This document shows, piece by piece, positions 1 through 8,485 of a stretch of DNA of 64,000 nucleotides. Position numbers and translations under genes: made by a program. The stretch is from Sphingomonas sp. QA11 (GTDB lineage: Bacteria > Pseudomonadota > Alphaproteobacteria > Sphingomonadales > Sphingomonadaceae), in contig NZ_CP098774.1 of NCBI RefSeq assembly GCF_028473665.1, positions 124,001 to 188,000 on the forward strand, read 5' to 3'. Each line of letters begins with the position of its first letter. Position 1 is the stretch's first letter. The notes beneath the pieces are model-generated. The model worked only from the letters and a program-made list of their open reading frames with translations. It was not told the DNA's origin and made no database searches.

Positions 1-591
1 GTGCACGACGCGGGGCCCGGTATCGTCGATCAGCGCGGCCGCCGCCGCCACGGCATAATCGGCGCGGGCCGCGCTCGAGATGCGCCCGTTGCCCGCACTG
101 CCGATCAGGGCACCGTGCTGGAGCGCGGACGGGATCGAGGCGGTGTAATTCTCCGTGTACCAGCCGTTGCGCAACAGGGTGAAGGGCAGGCCGCTCGCCG
201 CGACCAGTGCCTCGGTCCGGCGGTGCTCCTCGGCGAGACCGAGCGCTGAGACATCGGCGTGGAGCACACTGGTATAGGCGATGCGCTCGACGCCAGCGCG
301 CCGCGCCGCGTCGATCACCTTGCCATGCTGGGCGACTCGCGCGCCGAGCGCATTGGACGAGATCAGCAACACGCGTGCCGCGCCCGCCAACGCGGCGTCG
401 AGCGTCTCGGGCCGGTCATAGTCACCCTCGCGGATGGCGACGCCTTCGGGAAAGAGCCTGGCGGCACGGGCGGGGTCACGGACGATCGCCGCCACGGCGG
501 CTGGTCCGGCGCGTTCGGCAAGCGCGGCGACGACATGTCGGCCGAGCTGTCCGCTCGCGCCGGTAACGAAGAAACGGGGGGTGGTGCTCAT
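1..591 (-). CDS. NAD(P)H-binding SDR-type quinone oxidoreductase (QorB/YtfG-like), 3' end outside window
   Basis: The reading frame on the minus strand starts with ATG at 591 and stays open for 197 codons to the window edge, so the C-terminus is missing. The N-terminus reads as a Rossmann fold with the nucleotide-binding motif TGASGQLG at about residues 10-17. Further in are an LISSNALG stretch and the QorB-like segment LPFTLLRNGWYTENY. In this family (NmrA-like / NAD(P)H:quinone oxidoreductase type 2) the enzyme reduces quinones or senses NAD(P)H. The gene is divergent from an HxlR regulator, the same arrangement as E. coli ytfG/ytfH. That supports the call and suggests local control by that regulator. 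Confidence 0.85.
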   Translation of the reverse strand, partial: MSTTPRFFVTGASGQLGRHVVAALAERAGPAAVAAIVRDPARAARLFPEGVAIREGDYDRPETLDAALAGAARVLLISSNALGARVAQHGKVIDAARRAGVERIAYTSVLHADVSALGLAEEHRRTEALVAASGLPFTLLRNGWYTENYTASIPSALQHGALIGSAGNGRISSAARADYAVAAAAALIDDTGPRVVH

Positions 592-613
592 GATCGGTTC
601 CAGTCTCGGTTTG

Positions 614-642
614 TTGACTAGGTCTCAGATAGAGACCATAAG
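614..642 (+). promoter_or_regulatory. Candidate HxlR promoter with operator palindrome in the spacer
   Basis: A -35-like TTGACT (614-619) and a -10-like CATAAG (637-642) are separated by exactly 17 bases. That spacer is almost wholly filled by the inverted repeat GGTCTC-AGATA-GAGACC (621-637). A repressor bound there would block the promoter. It lies in the divergent region between the oxidoreductase and the HxlR gene, so control of both genes is plausible. The promoter call is inferred from sequence only. Confidence 0.5.
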
Positions 643-693
643 CCATGCCCGTAAGACGGCACTTTCCCGTACCCTGGTTACCTGGAGGATACC

Positions 694-1107
694 ATGCAAG
701 ACCCCGATCCGGCACCGCATGCCGCGCTCGGCGCCAAGTTCGAGAGCTGGGTCGCGATGGGGTTCGACGACACGCGCTGCCCGGTGCGCAACCTGCTCGA
801 CCAGATCGGGGATCGCTGGTCGATGCTGCTTCTCTCGGCGCTGGCGGCCGGGCCGAAGCGTTTCAGCGCGCTTGCCCGAGCCGTGCCCGACATCTCGAAG
901 CGGATGCTCACCCAGACGCTGCGCACGCTCGAGACCGACGGCTTCGTCCACCGCGACGTTCAGCCGACGGTGCCGCCGAGCGTCACCTATTCGCTGACGC
1001 CGCTCGGTCGGAGCTTCGCCGCGCCACTGCTCGGGCTGGTCGAATGGGCCGAGGCGAATTTCGCGACGGTGCTTGAGGCCCGTGGACGGATGGCACGGGC
1101 GGCATAA
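694..1107 (+). CDS. HxlR-family winged-helix transcriptional regulator
   Basis: A 137-residue protein. The start ATG follows a good Shine-Dalgarno (TGGAGG) a few bases upstream. HxlR/MarR-like features are the [15 protein letters not shown] segment (about residues 28-42), the recognition-helix region [16 protein letters not shown], and the wing ending in [12 protein letters not shown]. HxlR proteins are dimeric DNA-binding regulators that often respond to electrophiles or quinones. The divergent partner is a quinone-oxidoreductase-like gene, so a quinone/electrophile response is a reasonable inference. The palindrome in its own promoter suggests autoregulation. Confidence 0.93.
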   Translation: MQDPDPAPHAALGAKFESWVAMGFDDTRCPVRNLLDQIGDRWSMLLLSALAAGPKRFSALARAVPDISKRMLTQTLRTLETDGFVHRDVQPTVPPSVTYSLTPLGRSFAAPLLGLVEWAEANFATVLEARGRMARAA

Positions 1108-1153
1108 GCTATTCGGCGTTCAGCGCGCGACGTTGAAGGCCGAATACCGATCG

Positions 1154-1852
1154 TCAGCGGACGTAGCTTGCCCCGTTCACGTCGATCACGCCGCCGGTCA
1201 TCGATGGCGGCGCGTCGAGCGCCAGGAAGCGCGCTGCCTCGGCCACTTCCTCCGGCATCGCGACCCGGCCGAGCGGGATGTCGGCGAGCAGCTTGTCGCC
1301 GCCCCGGCTTGCCAGATATTCCTCCGCCATGCCGGTCATGGTGAAGCCCGGGCACACCGCGAAGGCGAGGATGCCCTGGGCGGCATAGCCACGCGCGATC
1401 GACTTGGTCATCGCGACCATGCCGGCCTTGGAGGCGGCGTAGTGCCAGTGCGCCGGTGAATCGCCGCGATAGGCGGCGCGGCTGGCGATGTTGACGATCC
1501 TGCCGCCGGACTCGCGTTCCTGCCAGTGGCGCACCGCGAGCCGGCAGAGCTCGGCCGACGCGGTCAGGTTGATGCGCATCGTGCGCTCCCAGTCGGCGAC
1601 CCACGCGTCATGCGGTCGGTCGACCGGGTTCGCCTCGAACACGCCGGCATTGTTGATCAGGACGTCGACCCGCCCCTCGAACAGCTCGAGCGCCGAATCC
1701 CACAATGCCTGTGGGGCTGCCGGATCGGCGAAGTCGGCGGGAATGCCGCTCGCCGTGCCCTGGCCGATAAGATGGATGCCGGGGCGGGCAAGCGCGACGG
1801 CAATCGCCGCCCCGATCCCGCGGCTGCTGCCGGTGAGGAGGATGTTGGTCAT
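1154..1852 (-). CDS. Short-chain dehydrogenase/reductase (SDR) family oxidoreductase
   Basis: A 232-residue classical SDR, the usual length for the family. It has the cofactor motif TGSSRGIG at about residues 7-14, the structural NNAG motif near residue 66, a catalytic serine region (NIASRAAYRG) and the YAASK active-site motif with Tyr and Lys near 138 and 142. The C-terminal segment GGVIDVNGASYVR is also typical. It should be a cytoplasmic NAD(P)(H)-dependent alcohol/ketone oxidoreductase or FabG-like enzyme. The substrate cannot be read from sequence. It converges with the HxlR gene and precedes an alpha/beta hydrolase on the same strand. Confidence 0.92.
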   Translation of the reverse strand: MTNILLTGSSRGIGAAIAVALARPGIHLIGQGTASGIPADFADPAAPQALWDSALELFEGRVDVLINNAGVFEANPVDRPHDAWVADWERTMRINLTASAELCRLAVRHWQERESGGRIVNIASRAAYRGDSPAHWHYAASKAGMVAMTKSIARGYAAQGILAFAVCPGFTMTGMAEEYLASRGGDKLLADIPLGRVAMPEEVAEAARFLALDAPPSMTGGVIDVNGASYVR

Positions 1853-1951
1853 GGCGCGCGCCTTAGCCGCCGCCGCCGTGCGCCGTCACCCCTGCTCGCA
1901 TCGGGGGAAGCAAGAATCGTATCGACTATGCTCGCGGGGGCGTCGGCCGGC

Positions 1952-2851
1952 CTATTGCTGCCTGCCACGGCGGGCGACCCGCTCGACTGCATCGGCCACG
2001 GTTCTGTACAAGGCCGGCGGCAGATCATGACCCATGCCACTGACCAGCATGAATTCGGCCCCCGGAATTGACGATGCCGTATCCGCGCCGCAGGCTGGAA
2101 GGATCAGCGGGTCGTCTGCCCCGTGCACCACCAGCGTCGGCGCGGTGATGGTGGCCAGCCGCGTCCGGCGGTCGCCGGTGACGGCGATCGCGGCGATCTG
2201 TCGCCCGAAGCCGCCAGGATCATGGGCCCGCCGCAGTTCCTCGAGAACCAGCGCGCGCTGGGTCTCCTCGTCGAACGGATAGCCGCTACCGGCGATGCGC
2301 CGCGCAAAAGCCAGGCCGTGGGCCAGGAATCCTGCCTCGTCGGCGAAGGGGTCCGGCGCGCGTGTCGTCATCATCGCCATGACATCCGGCGCGGCCGGCG
2401 GAAGGGAGGGGTTGCCCGAACCGGACATGATGGAGGTAAGCGACAGGACCCGATCCGGATGCTCGCTTGCGACGATCTGCGCGATCATGCCGCCCATCGA
2501 CCTGCCGACGACATGGGCCCGGTCAATCGACAGCGCATCGAGCAGGCCGATGGCGTCGCCGGCCATGTCGTGGAGGGTATAGGGCACGTCAGGCCGCTGA
2601 CCGGCCATGAGCATGGCGGCGAGCGTGCCGAAATCCGGAATCGACCGATCGGCGAAATGAGTCGAACAGCCCGCGTCGCGATTGTCGAAGCGGATCACGC
2701 GATAGCCCCGCGCCGCCAGATCCAGGCAGAACGGGATTGTCCAGCGGATCATCTGAGTCCCGAGCCCGGCGATCAGCAGGATCGCCTCGGCATCGTCGTC
2801 ACCGAAACTCTCATAGGCCAGATCGATGCCATTGGCCTTCAGCAAGTTCAT
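1952..2851 (-). CDS. Alpha/beta hydrolase
   Basis: The protein is 299 residues long from ATG 2851. A longer in-frame start 25 codons upstream encodes basic, unlike sequence and overlaps the neighbouring divergent region, so I reject it. Features are the oxyanion-region motif IAGLGTQM, the strand FDNRDAGCS (about 56-64), the nucleophile elbow GRSMGG (Ser near 115), the acid in VVHGADDP, and the catalytic His in SGMGHDLP near the C-terminus. The order matches the peroxidase/esterase-type alpha/beta hydrolases. It acts in the cytoplasm, as no signal peptide is seen. The substrate is unknown. Confidence 0.9.
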   Translation of the reverse strand: MNLLKANGIDLAYESFGDDDAEAILLIAGLGTQMIRWTIPFCLDLAARGYRVIRFDNRDAGCSTHFADRSIPDFGTLAAMLMAGQRPDVPYTLHDMAGDAIGLLDALSIDRAHVVGRSMGGMIAQIVASEHPDRVLSLTSIMSGSGNPSLPPAAPDVMAMMTTRAPDPFADEAGFLAHGLAFARRIAGSGYPFDEETQRALVLEELRRAHDPGGFGRQIAAIAVTGDRRTRLATITAPTLVVHGADDPLILPACGADTASSIPGAEFMLVSGMGHDLPPALYRTVADAVERVARRGRQQ

Positions 2852-3029
2852 GGTCGTTTTCCATTTGCGCCGGTTCGCCGCGTGGCGGCTGGAGGCCGGT
2901 ACACACGAAACCTTGTGCAGCGCCACCTAGATCGGCCTCCTGTGGCCGCGCGTGATCTTCCGGGGCGAAAAACAGGCAGGCGCATATCGGGGCTTTGTGA
3001 TCGCCCGGCTTTTTTCTAGGGTCCGGCGC

Positions 3030-3599
3030 ATGCGGAGAGGTTGCGCGACGCGGATCATGATCATGGCGGCCGCCGTTCTTGCGCTGTCGGGCTGTGCCGG
3101 CGGCAATTTTCGGCCCGTCGCCGATCTGCCGGTCAAGATCGGGCAACCCTATCAGGTGCGGGGGACGACCTATGTGCCGGCTGTCGATCCCTTCTATGAC
3201 ATGCTCGGCTATGCGAGCTGGTACGGACATGAGTCGGGGGATCGCACCGCCAATGGCGAACGCTTCCGCCCCGATTGGGTGACCGCTGCCCATACGACCC
3301 TGCCACTGCCCACCTATGTCGAGGTGACGTCGCTCGATACCGGACGGCGGATCGTCGTGCGGGTCAATGATCGCGGGCCGTTCGTGCCGGGGCCGCGCAT
3401 CATCGATCTGTCGCGCGGCGCGGCGGAACTGCTCGGCATGAAAGTGCAGGGCCGGGCGCCGGTGCGGGTCCGCCGGGTCGAGCCGGTGGAGAAGGATCGC
3501 GAACGCCTCCGCCACGGCAAGCCCGCGCGCGGCCTGCCGCCCGTATCGGAACAGGTGCTGCAGAATCTGCGCGGACAAATGACGGCTGCGGACCAGTAA
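3030..3599 (+). CDS. rlpA: RlpA-family septal-ring lipoprotein (double-psi beta-barrel)
   Basis: The chosen start is ATG 3030, because it gives a lipoprotein signal peptide (basic MRRG, hydrophobic run, lipobox LSGC with the Cys near residue 21). The longer upstream reading has no such signal. After a linker comes the RlpA domain: GYASWYGHESG, TANGERF, the catalytic-region aspartate in VRVNDRGPF, and RIIDLSRGAAELL. RlpA proteins bind denuded glycan at the division septum, and some are lytic transglycosylases. There is no C-terminal SPOR domain: the protein stops at 189 residues, so septal targeting by SPOR is absent here. Confidence 0.9.
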   Translation: MRRGCATRIMIMAAAVLALSGCAGGNFRPVADLPVKIGQPYQVRGTTYVPAVDPFYDMLGYASWYGHESGDRTANGERFRPDWVTAAHTTLPLPTYVEVTSLDTGRRIVVRVNDRGPFVPGPRIIDLSRGAAELLGMKVQGRAPVRVRRVEPVEKDRERLRHGKPARGLPPVSEQVLQNLRGQMTAADQ

Positions 3600-3677
3600 G
3601 GAACGCACCGCGCCGCATCATCGGCTATGGGTTGCGACCGCCCGGGTTGGCAGGCAGACGGGGGGCCGGGGGGAAAG

Positions 3678-4535
3678 ATGCAGGCACTCTTGATACTCTT
3701 GGCGGCGGTCGGGCTTGCGCCGCTTGTCCTCGGCATGGCGCGTCTTGGGCGTCCGGCGCCGGGAACCTCGCTCTGGCCGGGCCTGAGCTCGATCCTCCTG
3801 TGCGTGCTTGCCTTCAACCTGACCTTCTTCTGGCAGGAACTCTGGCTGGTCGTCCCGAAGGCCCTAACGCCGGGTCTCGCGCCGGTGCTGTATCACAACG
3901 ACCATTCCTGGACGGGCGATGCGCCGGTCGCCGAATTGCTCCAGGGAACCGGCGCGCTCGCCACGCTGGCAAGCGGCCTTGCCTCGCTGGTCATCCTGCT
4001 TGTCCGCCCCCGCCTTTCCGCCACCTGGCGGCTTTTCCTGTTCTGGATGGCGTTCCAGGGGCTGTTCCAGTCGCTGAGCCAGTTCGCGATCGGGACGGTC
4101 CTGCCCGGCAACGACATGGGACGCGCGCTCGCTTTTCTCGGGGTGAGCGAGGCGGGGAAGGGCGTTCTCCTACTGGCGGTGACTCTTGCGATGGGCCTGG
4201 CGGGCACTGTCCTCGCGACCCTCGCGCCTGCGGGCCTGGCGAGATCTGAAGTGTTTCGAACGCGGGCGTTCGGCGTGGCGATGCTCCTCACCGCAATCGC
4301 CTGCGTCCTGCTCGTCGCGCCCTATCGCATGCCGCGGAATCCGGTCGAAGTGGCGCTGGTTCCGGCAATCGTGAACCTGATCGGCATTGGCTGGCTGGTT
4401 CTCGGCGCGTCTTTCTCGCGTCGACGCCGCAGAATAGACGGCGACAGGAAAACGAGCCTCGCGGGACCGGGCATTGCCCTGATCGCGCTGCTGCTTTTTT
4501 TCCAGATCGTCCTGCGGCCCGGCGTCGCTTTCTGA
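3678..4535 (+). CDS. Hypothetical multi-pass membrane protein
   Basis: I do not recognise this 285-residue protein. ATG 3678 follows a purine-rich GGGGGGAAAG and begins directly with a membrane segment (LLILLAAVGLAPLVLGMA), so I prefer it to an in-frame start 17 codons upstream. About seven hydrophobic stretches are visible, including AFNLTFFWQELWLVV, the LASGLASLVILLV segment and a final C-terminal helix. An HNDHSW motif lies in a loop near residue 75, where two His and one Asp could in principle coordinate metal. That last point is speculation. It lies between rlpA and purC. Confidence 0.75.
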   Translation: MQALLILLAAVGLAPLVLGMARLGRPAPGTSLWPGLSSILLCVLAFNLTFFWQELWLVVPKALTPGLAPVLYHNDHSWTGDAPVAELLQGTGALATLASGLASLVILLVRPRLSATWRLFLFWMAFQGLFQSLSQFAIGTVLPGNDMGRALAFLGVSEAGKGVLLLAVTLAMGLAGTVLATLAPAGLARSEVFRTRAFGVAMLLTAIACVLLVAPYRMPRNPVEVALVPAIVNLIGIGWLVLGASFSRRRRRIDGDRKTSLAGPGIALIALLLFFQIVLRPGVAF

Positions 4536-4559
4536 CGGCCGGTCCGCTGGCGTTTCCGG

Positions 4560-5540
4560 TCAGCCGGGCTCGGAAAAGGGTGCCAGCCGCTCGACGATCC
4601 GGTCGAGCACCGTCGCGCCGGCCAGGTCGGGCTCGAATGTCTGTCCGACGATTGTTTCGAACGCTTCGACATAGATCGCCGAGGTCTTCAGCACGAGGTC
4701 CTGCGGGATGGCGGGGATGACGTCCTTGTAGGGATCGCAGCGCGCCGCCACCCAGGAACGGATGAAATCCTTGTCGAAGCTTTCGGGCCGCTCGCCGGCC
4801 TCGAAGCGCCCGGCATAGCTTGCCTGCTTCCAGTAGCGGCTGCTGTCCGGCGTGTGGATCTCGTCCGCCAGGATGATCCTGCCCTCCGCATCGACACCGA
4901 ATTCATACTTGGTGTCCGCCAGGATCAGGCCGCGCTCGGCGGCCAGCTTTTGCCCGCGCGCGAACAGCGCGAGCGCGGTGGCGTTCAGCTCCTCCCATTG
5001 CGCCGGCGTGACGAGGTTGCGATCGAGGATCTCGGCCGGGGTCAGCGGCTCGTCATGCCCGCCGTCGAATTCCTTGCTGGTGGGGGTGATAACCGGTGTT
5101 GGCAGCCGTTCATTGTCCCGCATCCCGTCCGGCAGCGTCATGCCGTACATGCTGCGGTGCCCGGCCTTGTAGAGCGTCAGGATCGAGGTGCCCGTCGTCC
5201 CCGCGAGATAGCCGCGCACCACGATCTCGACCGGCAGGATGTCGAGCCGCCGGCAGAGCAGGACATTGGGGTCCGGATAGCCGAGCACATGGTTGGCGCA
5301 GATATCGGCCGTCTGCTCGAACCAGAAGCGCGCGGTCTGGGTCAGGATCTGCCCCTTGAACGGCACCGTGCAGAGAATCCGGTCGAAGGCGCTGAGGCGA
5401 TCGCTCGCGATGATGATCCGCCGTCCGTCGGCGAGATCATAATTGTCGCGCACCTTGCCGCGATAATGCCGGGGAAGCTGCGGGATCGTGGCATCGTCCA
5501 ATGTTCGCGAGGCGTGGTCGGCGAGATCCTTGGGCGACAT
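4560..5540 (-). CDS. purC: Phosphoribosylaminoimidazole-succinocarboxamide synthase (SAICAR synthetase)
   Basis: A 326-residue enzyme of purine synthesis that couples CAIR with aspartate using ATP. It is the long form of PurC, beyond the roughly 240-residue bacterial type. Signatures are GKVRDNYD (about 29-36), [14 protein letters not shown] (46-59), the signature around [16 protein letters not shown] (102-117), and the C-terminal [13 protein letters not shown]. All the ATP-grasp-like motifs are present. It is transcribed away from the membrane-protein gene, with a HAD hydrolase gene just upstream on the same strand. Long-type purC outside a pur operon is common in sphingomonads (from memory). 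Confidence 0.96.
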   Translation of the reverse strand: MSPKDLADHASRTLDDATIPQLPRHYRGKVRDNYDLADGRRIIIASDRLSAFDRILCTVPFKGQILTQTARFWFEQTADICANHVLGYPDPNVLLCRRLDILPVEIVVRGYLAGTTGTSILTLYKAGHRSMYGMTLPDGMRDNERLPTPVITPTSKEFDGGHDEPLTPAEILDRNLVTPAQWEELNATALALFARGQKLAAERGLILADTKYEFGVDAEGRIILADEIHTPDSSRYWKQASYAGRFEAGERPESFDKDFIRSWVAARCDPYKDVIPAIPQDLVLKTSAIYVEAFETIVGQTFEPDLAGATVLDRIVERLAPFSEPG

Positions 5541-5612
5541 GGACGTTCCTTATTCCGGGGCAGGCGACCCCCTAGCTCAGGCCTCCCGCTCGTGCCAGCG
5601 GCAGGACAGGCT

Positions 5613-6314
5613 TCAGGCGCCGTTGATACGATCGATCAGCGCCGGAAGCTCGGCCAGGCGGCCGAGCCGGGCGTACCGAGCAGCGTCGTCGGGCGGGGGC
5701 GCGCTCTCGTGCTTCCAGGCACCGTCCTGCGGAATGTACGCGGCCCAGGCACCGGCCTGCAGTGCGGGCAGCACGTCGGATCGCATCGAATCGCCGGCCA
5801 TGATCGTTTCGCCGGCCTCCACCTCATATCGGCCGAAGAGCCGGGCGAACGTGCCGGCGGTCTTGTCGCTCACGATTTCCACGCCGGTGAAGCGGTCGCC
5901 GAGACCGGACGCGGCCAGCTTCGCCTCCTGATGGAGCAGGTCGCCCTTGGTGACGAGGACGAGCCGACCGCGATCCTCCAGGTCCTCAAGCGTCTGGGCA
6001 ATGTCGTCGAACAATTCGACGGGGTGGGCAAGCAGCGACCGGCCGGCGGCCAGGATGTCAGCGACCATTCCCGGTTTCAGGTCGTTTCCGCATAGTTTGA
6101 CGGCGGTTTCGATCATGGACAGCGTGAAGCCCTTGGCACCGTAGCCGTAGAGCGGAAGGTTTCGTGCCTCGCACGTCTCCAGCATGGGGCGCGCCACGCT
6201 TGCGTCGGCGAAGGGTTGGAGCATCTCGAGCAGCGCCTCTTCGGTCGCGTTGAAATGGCGCATGTTGTGCCAGAGCGTGTCGTCGGCATCGAGGCAGATA
6301 AGGCGTATCGTCAT
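5613..6314 (-). CDS. HAD-superfamily hydrolase
   Basis: A 233-residue haloacid-dehalogenase-fold protein with all four motifs: I, DADDTLWH at about 8-15; II, VTKGD near 120; III, the lysine in VSDKTAG; IV, MAGDSMRSD near 174-182. The cap inserted after motif I is alpha-helical (C1 type). Family members are phosphatases or dehalogenases, and the small-molecule substrate cannot be read here. It lies 72 bases upstream of purC on the same strand, so co-transcription with purC is possible. The upstream region holds the short palindrome CGCGTTTAACGCG shared with the divergent acetyltransferase gene. Confidence 0.9.
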   Translation of the reverse strand: MTIRLICLDADDTLWHNMRHFNATEEALLEMLQPFADASVARPMLETCEARNLPLYGYGAKGFTLSMIETAVKLCGNDLKPGMVADILAAGRSLLAHPVELFDDIAQTLEDLEDRGRLVLVTKGDLLHQEAKLAASGLGDRFTGVEIVSDKTAGTFARLFGRYEVEAGETIMAGDSMRSDVLPALQAGAWAAYIPQDGAWKHESAPPPDDAARYARLGRLAELPALIDRINGA

Positions 6315-6414
6315 GGCGCGCGTTTAACGCGCGGGCCATTGGCGAGCCATGAATATGTTATGCACAGTGAGTCCGTCGACCGCCATGTCGGTGGCGGGTG
6401 CCGAGGAGATCGGG

Positions 6415-6912
6415 ATGCGGATCGTTCAGGAACGTCCCGGCGACGAAGCGGCCATCCGCGCCGTGACGCAGGCTGCCTTTATCGGCCAGCCGTACAGCGA
6501 GCAGACCGAAGCGGCGATCGTCGATGCCCTTCGGGCCGCTGGCGCGCTGACGGTGTCGCTGGTCGCCATCGATGACGACATGCTGGTCGGGCATGTCGCC
6601 TTCTCGCCTGTCACGATCGATGGCGCAGATCGGGGATGGTTCGGACTGGGGCCGGTTTCCGTTGCCCCCGGGCGCCAGCGCGAGGGCATCGGCTCCCGGC
6701 TCATCGCCGGGGGGCTGGACGACCTGAAGGCGCGGGACGCGCGCGGCTGTGTCGTCCTTGGCGATCCCGGATATTATCGGCGTTTCGGTTTCGAACCTCG
6801 TGTCGGCCTGACCTATGCCGACCTACCGCCTGAATATTTTCAGGCCCTCGCATTCGGTGGCGAAAGCGCCGGGGGCAAGGTCGAGTACCATGCGGGATTC
6901 AAGGCCCGATAA
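6415..6912 (+). CDS. GNAT-family N-acetyltransferase (YhbS-like)
   Basis: The protein has 165 residues from ATG 6415, which follows GAGGAGATCGGG. Upstream in-frame ATGs are in poorly conserved sequence and lack a good ribosome site. The GNAT core is visible: LVGHVAFSPVTI (beta-4 region), the acetyl-CoA pyrophosphate loop GPVSVAPGRQREGIGSRLI at about 83-101, and GDPGYYRRFGFEPR near 122-135, which is characteristic of the YhbS/COG3153 subgroup. The acceptor substrate is unknown. It is divergent from the HAD gene. Confidence 0.9.
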   Translation: MRIVQERPGDEAAIRAVTQAAFIGQPYSEQTEAAIVDALRAAGALTVSLVAIDDDMLVGHVAFSPVTIDGADRGWFGLGPVSVAPGRQREGIGSRLIAGGLDDLKARDARGCVVLGDPGYYRRFGFEPRVGLTYADLPPEYFQALAFGGESAGGKVEYHAGFKAR

Positions 6913-7054
6913 AACCCAGTCACCGGGCCGGGCGCGCGCGATCCCCCGGCGCCAGGCTGGATTGTCGTGATGGTGTGAAGGGGGAGGGCTGTTTCCTGGC
7001 GCGAGGGGCGCTAAGCGGAGGCCCTCAACGTGGTCGCGATCCAGGAACAGGCTG

Positions 7055-8047
7055 ATGGAAGAAAATCAAGCGGGCGTAAGGATCGATCACCATATGGTGC
7101 CCTTCCCGCGGTCGATCAGCGCGGAGGCTCAGGCTGCCCTCAGGCGTCTCGTGCGCGAAGACGGGGTCCCGCTCAATTCCCTGCACGTCATGCCGCCGCC
7201 TGACGATCATGAGGCGTGGCTGAGCATGAAGGCTGCAGTCGATCTTCACTACGCAACGGCCGTCAAGGAACTGGCAGGCAGCTTGCGGTCGAGCGTCGAG
7301 ACGATCGGGCTTGGCGACGCGACCGTTCATGTCGCCACGCCGGAGGCGGTGACCTTCGCCGATGGCGCGTATATCGATCTTCATGGCGGGGCGCTGATCT
7401 TCGGGGGAGGCGAGGCGTGTCGTGCGGGCGCGCGCATGCAGGCCGACCAGCACGGCGTGGTTTGTTACGGTGTCGATTACCGGACGCCGCCCGAACACCC
7501 ATATCCTGCCGCGCTGGACGACTGCATGGTCACCTATCGGCACGTCCTGGATCATCACCGCCCGGAGGATATCGTCATCGGCGGCAGGTCGGCCGGCGGC
7601 AACCTTGCCGTCGCTGCCGTGCTCCGCGCGCGGGACGAGGGGCTTCCCCTGCCGGCGGCGCTGGTCCTGCTGTCGCCCGAGGTCGACCTGACTGAATCGG
7701 GCGACAGCTTCAACGTCAACCGGACCGTGGACGTGGTCCTGCCCGGGTCGCTCATGTCGAGCAATCTGCTCTACGCCGGTGGCGCCGATCTGGCGCATCC
7801 CTATCTCTCGCCGCTCTTCGGCGACTTCCAGGGCTTTCCTCCCACCTTCATTCAGAGCGGCACGAGGGACCTCTTCCTGTCCAACGCGGTCAGGATGCAT
7901 CGCCTCTTGCGCCGGGCGCGCGTGTCGACCGAACTCCATATCTTCGAGGCGATGCCGCATGGCGGTTTCATGGGAGCGCCGGAGGATAAGGAATTGGCGG
8001 AGGAGGTCGCCCGCTTCGTCAAGGAACAGTGGCGGCGGTCAGCTTAG
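7055..8047 (+). CDS. HSL-type alpha/beta hydrolase (carboxylesterase / lactone hydrolase family)
   Basis: A 330-residue protein of the hormone-sensitive-lipase subgroup. It has the oxyanion motif HGGAL near residue 110, the nucleophile elbow GGRSAGGN (Ser near 178), the acid in SGTRDLFLSNAVRM, and the catalytic His in EAMPHGGFM. YRTPPEHPYPAALDD is typical of the family, which includes monoterpene epsilon-lactone hydrolases. The N-terminus lacks a signal peptide, so a cytoplasmic enzyme is likely. It stands alone, preceded by about 140 bases with no obvious gene. Confidence 0.92.
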   Translation: MEENQAGVRIDHHMVPFPRSISAEAQAALRRLVREDGVPLNSLHVMPPPDDHEAWLSMKAAVDLHYATAVKELAGSLRSSVETIGLGDATVHVATPEAVTFADGAYIDLHGGALIFGGGEACRAGARMQADQHGVVCYGVDYRTPPEHPYPAALDDCMVTYRHVLDHHRPEDIVIGGRSAGGNLAVAAVLRARDEGLPLPAALVLLSPEVDLTESGDSFNVNRTVDVVLPGSLMSSNLLYAGGADLAHPYLSPLFGDFQGFPPTFIQSGTRDLFLSNAVRMHRLLRRARVSTELHIFEAMPHGGFMGAPEDKELAEEVARFVKEQWRRSA

Positions 8048-8179
8048 CCTGTAACTGGGTCCGCAACTGGTGAGCCAGCCCAAGGCCGTTACCCTCGCCG
8101 AGAAGGTATCCGCTACCGATGCCGTCTTTGATATCATGGGAGGGCCGGGTGCGCCTCTCCCTCTCGTTGGAGCAGGCCG

Positions 8180-8416
8180 ATGCAAACGACCGAGCGGACC
8201 TCATGCTGGCACGGCCTTCGCGAAGAATTGAAGAAGGCGAAGGCCGCTGAGACTATCGACGCGCGCGACTTTCATATCGACAAGGCCGGAGCATATGCGG
8301 AGCTTCTTGCAGACGGGGCCAGCGATAGTCCGGGGGAACCGTCTTATGCGGCTTTCTATCTCGACTGCGCGTTGACCGATATCGGTTCCGAAGAACCGTG
8401 GCAGGTTCCGTTGTAG
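8180..8416 (+). CDS. Small hypothetical protein
   Basis: This 78-codon frame lies in the otherwise empty stretch 8048-8485. Composition is protein-like: a helical charged N-terminus (LREELKKAKAAE), then a mixed acidic region. No family is recognised. The start ATG has only a weak purine stretch upstream. An overlapping frame on the other strand (8201-8458) is rich in arginine and serine and looks like a shadow. Kept at low confidence because size and context give little support. Confidence 0.4.
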   Translation: MQTTERTSCWHGLREELKKAKAAETIDARDFHIDKAGAYAELLADGASDSPGEPSYAAFYLDCALTDIGSEEPWQVPL

Positions 8417-8485
8417 CAGCGCCTGCGAAGCGGATCGATTGGGAACGGCGCTGAGCACGACTCAGGCCACACCTTCACACTATGT

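Noticed and set aside
8201..8458. Minus-strand 85-codon frame
   Set aside because: It overlaps the more protein-like plus-strand frame 8180-8416 and has no ribosome site or family.
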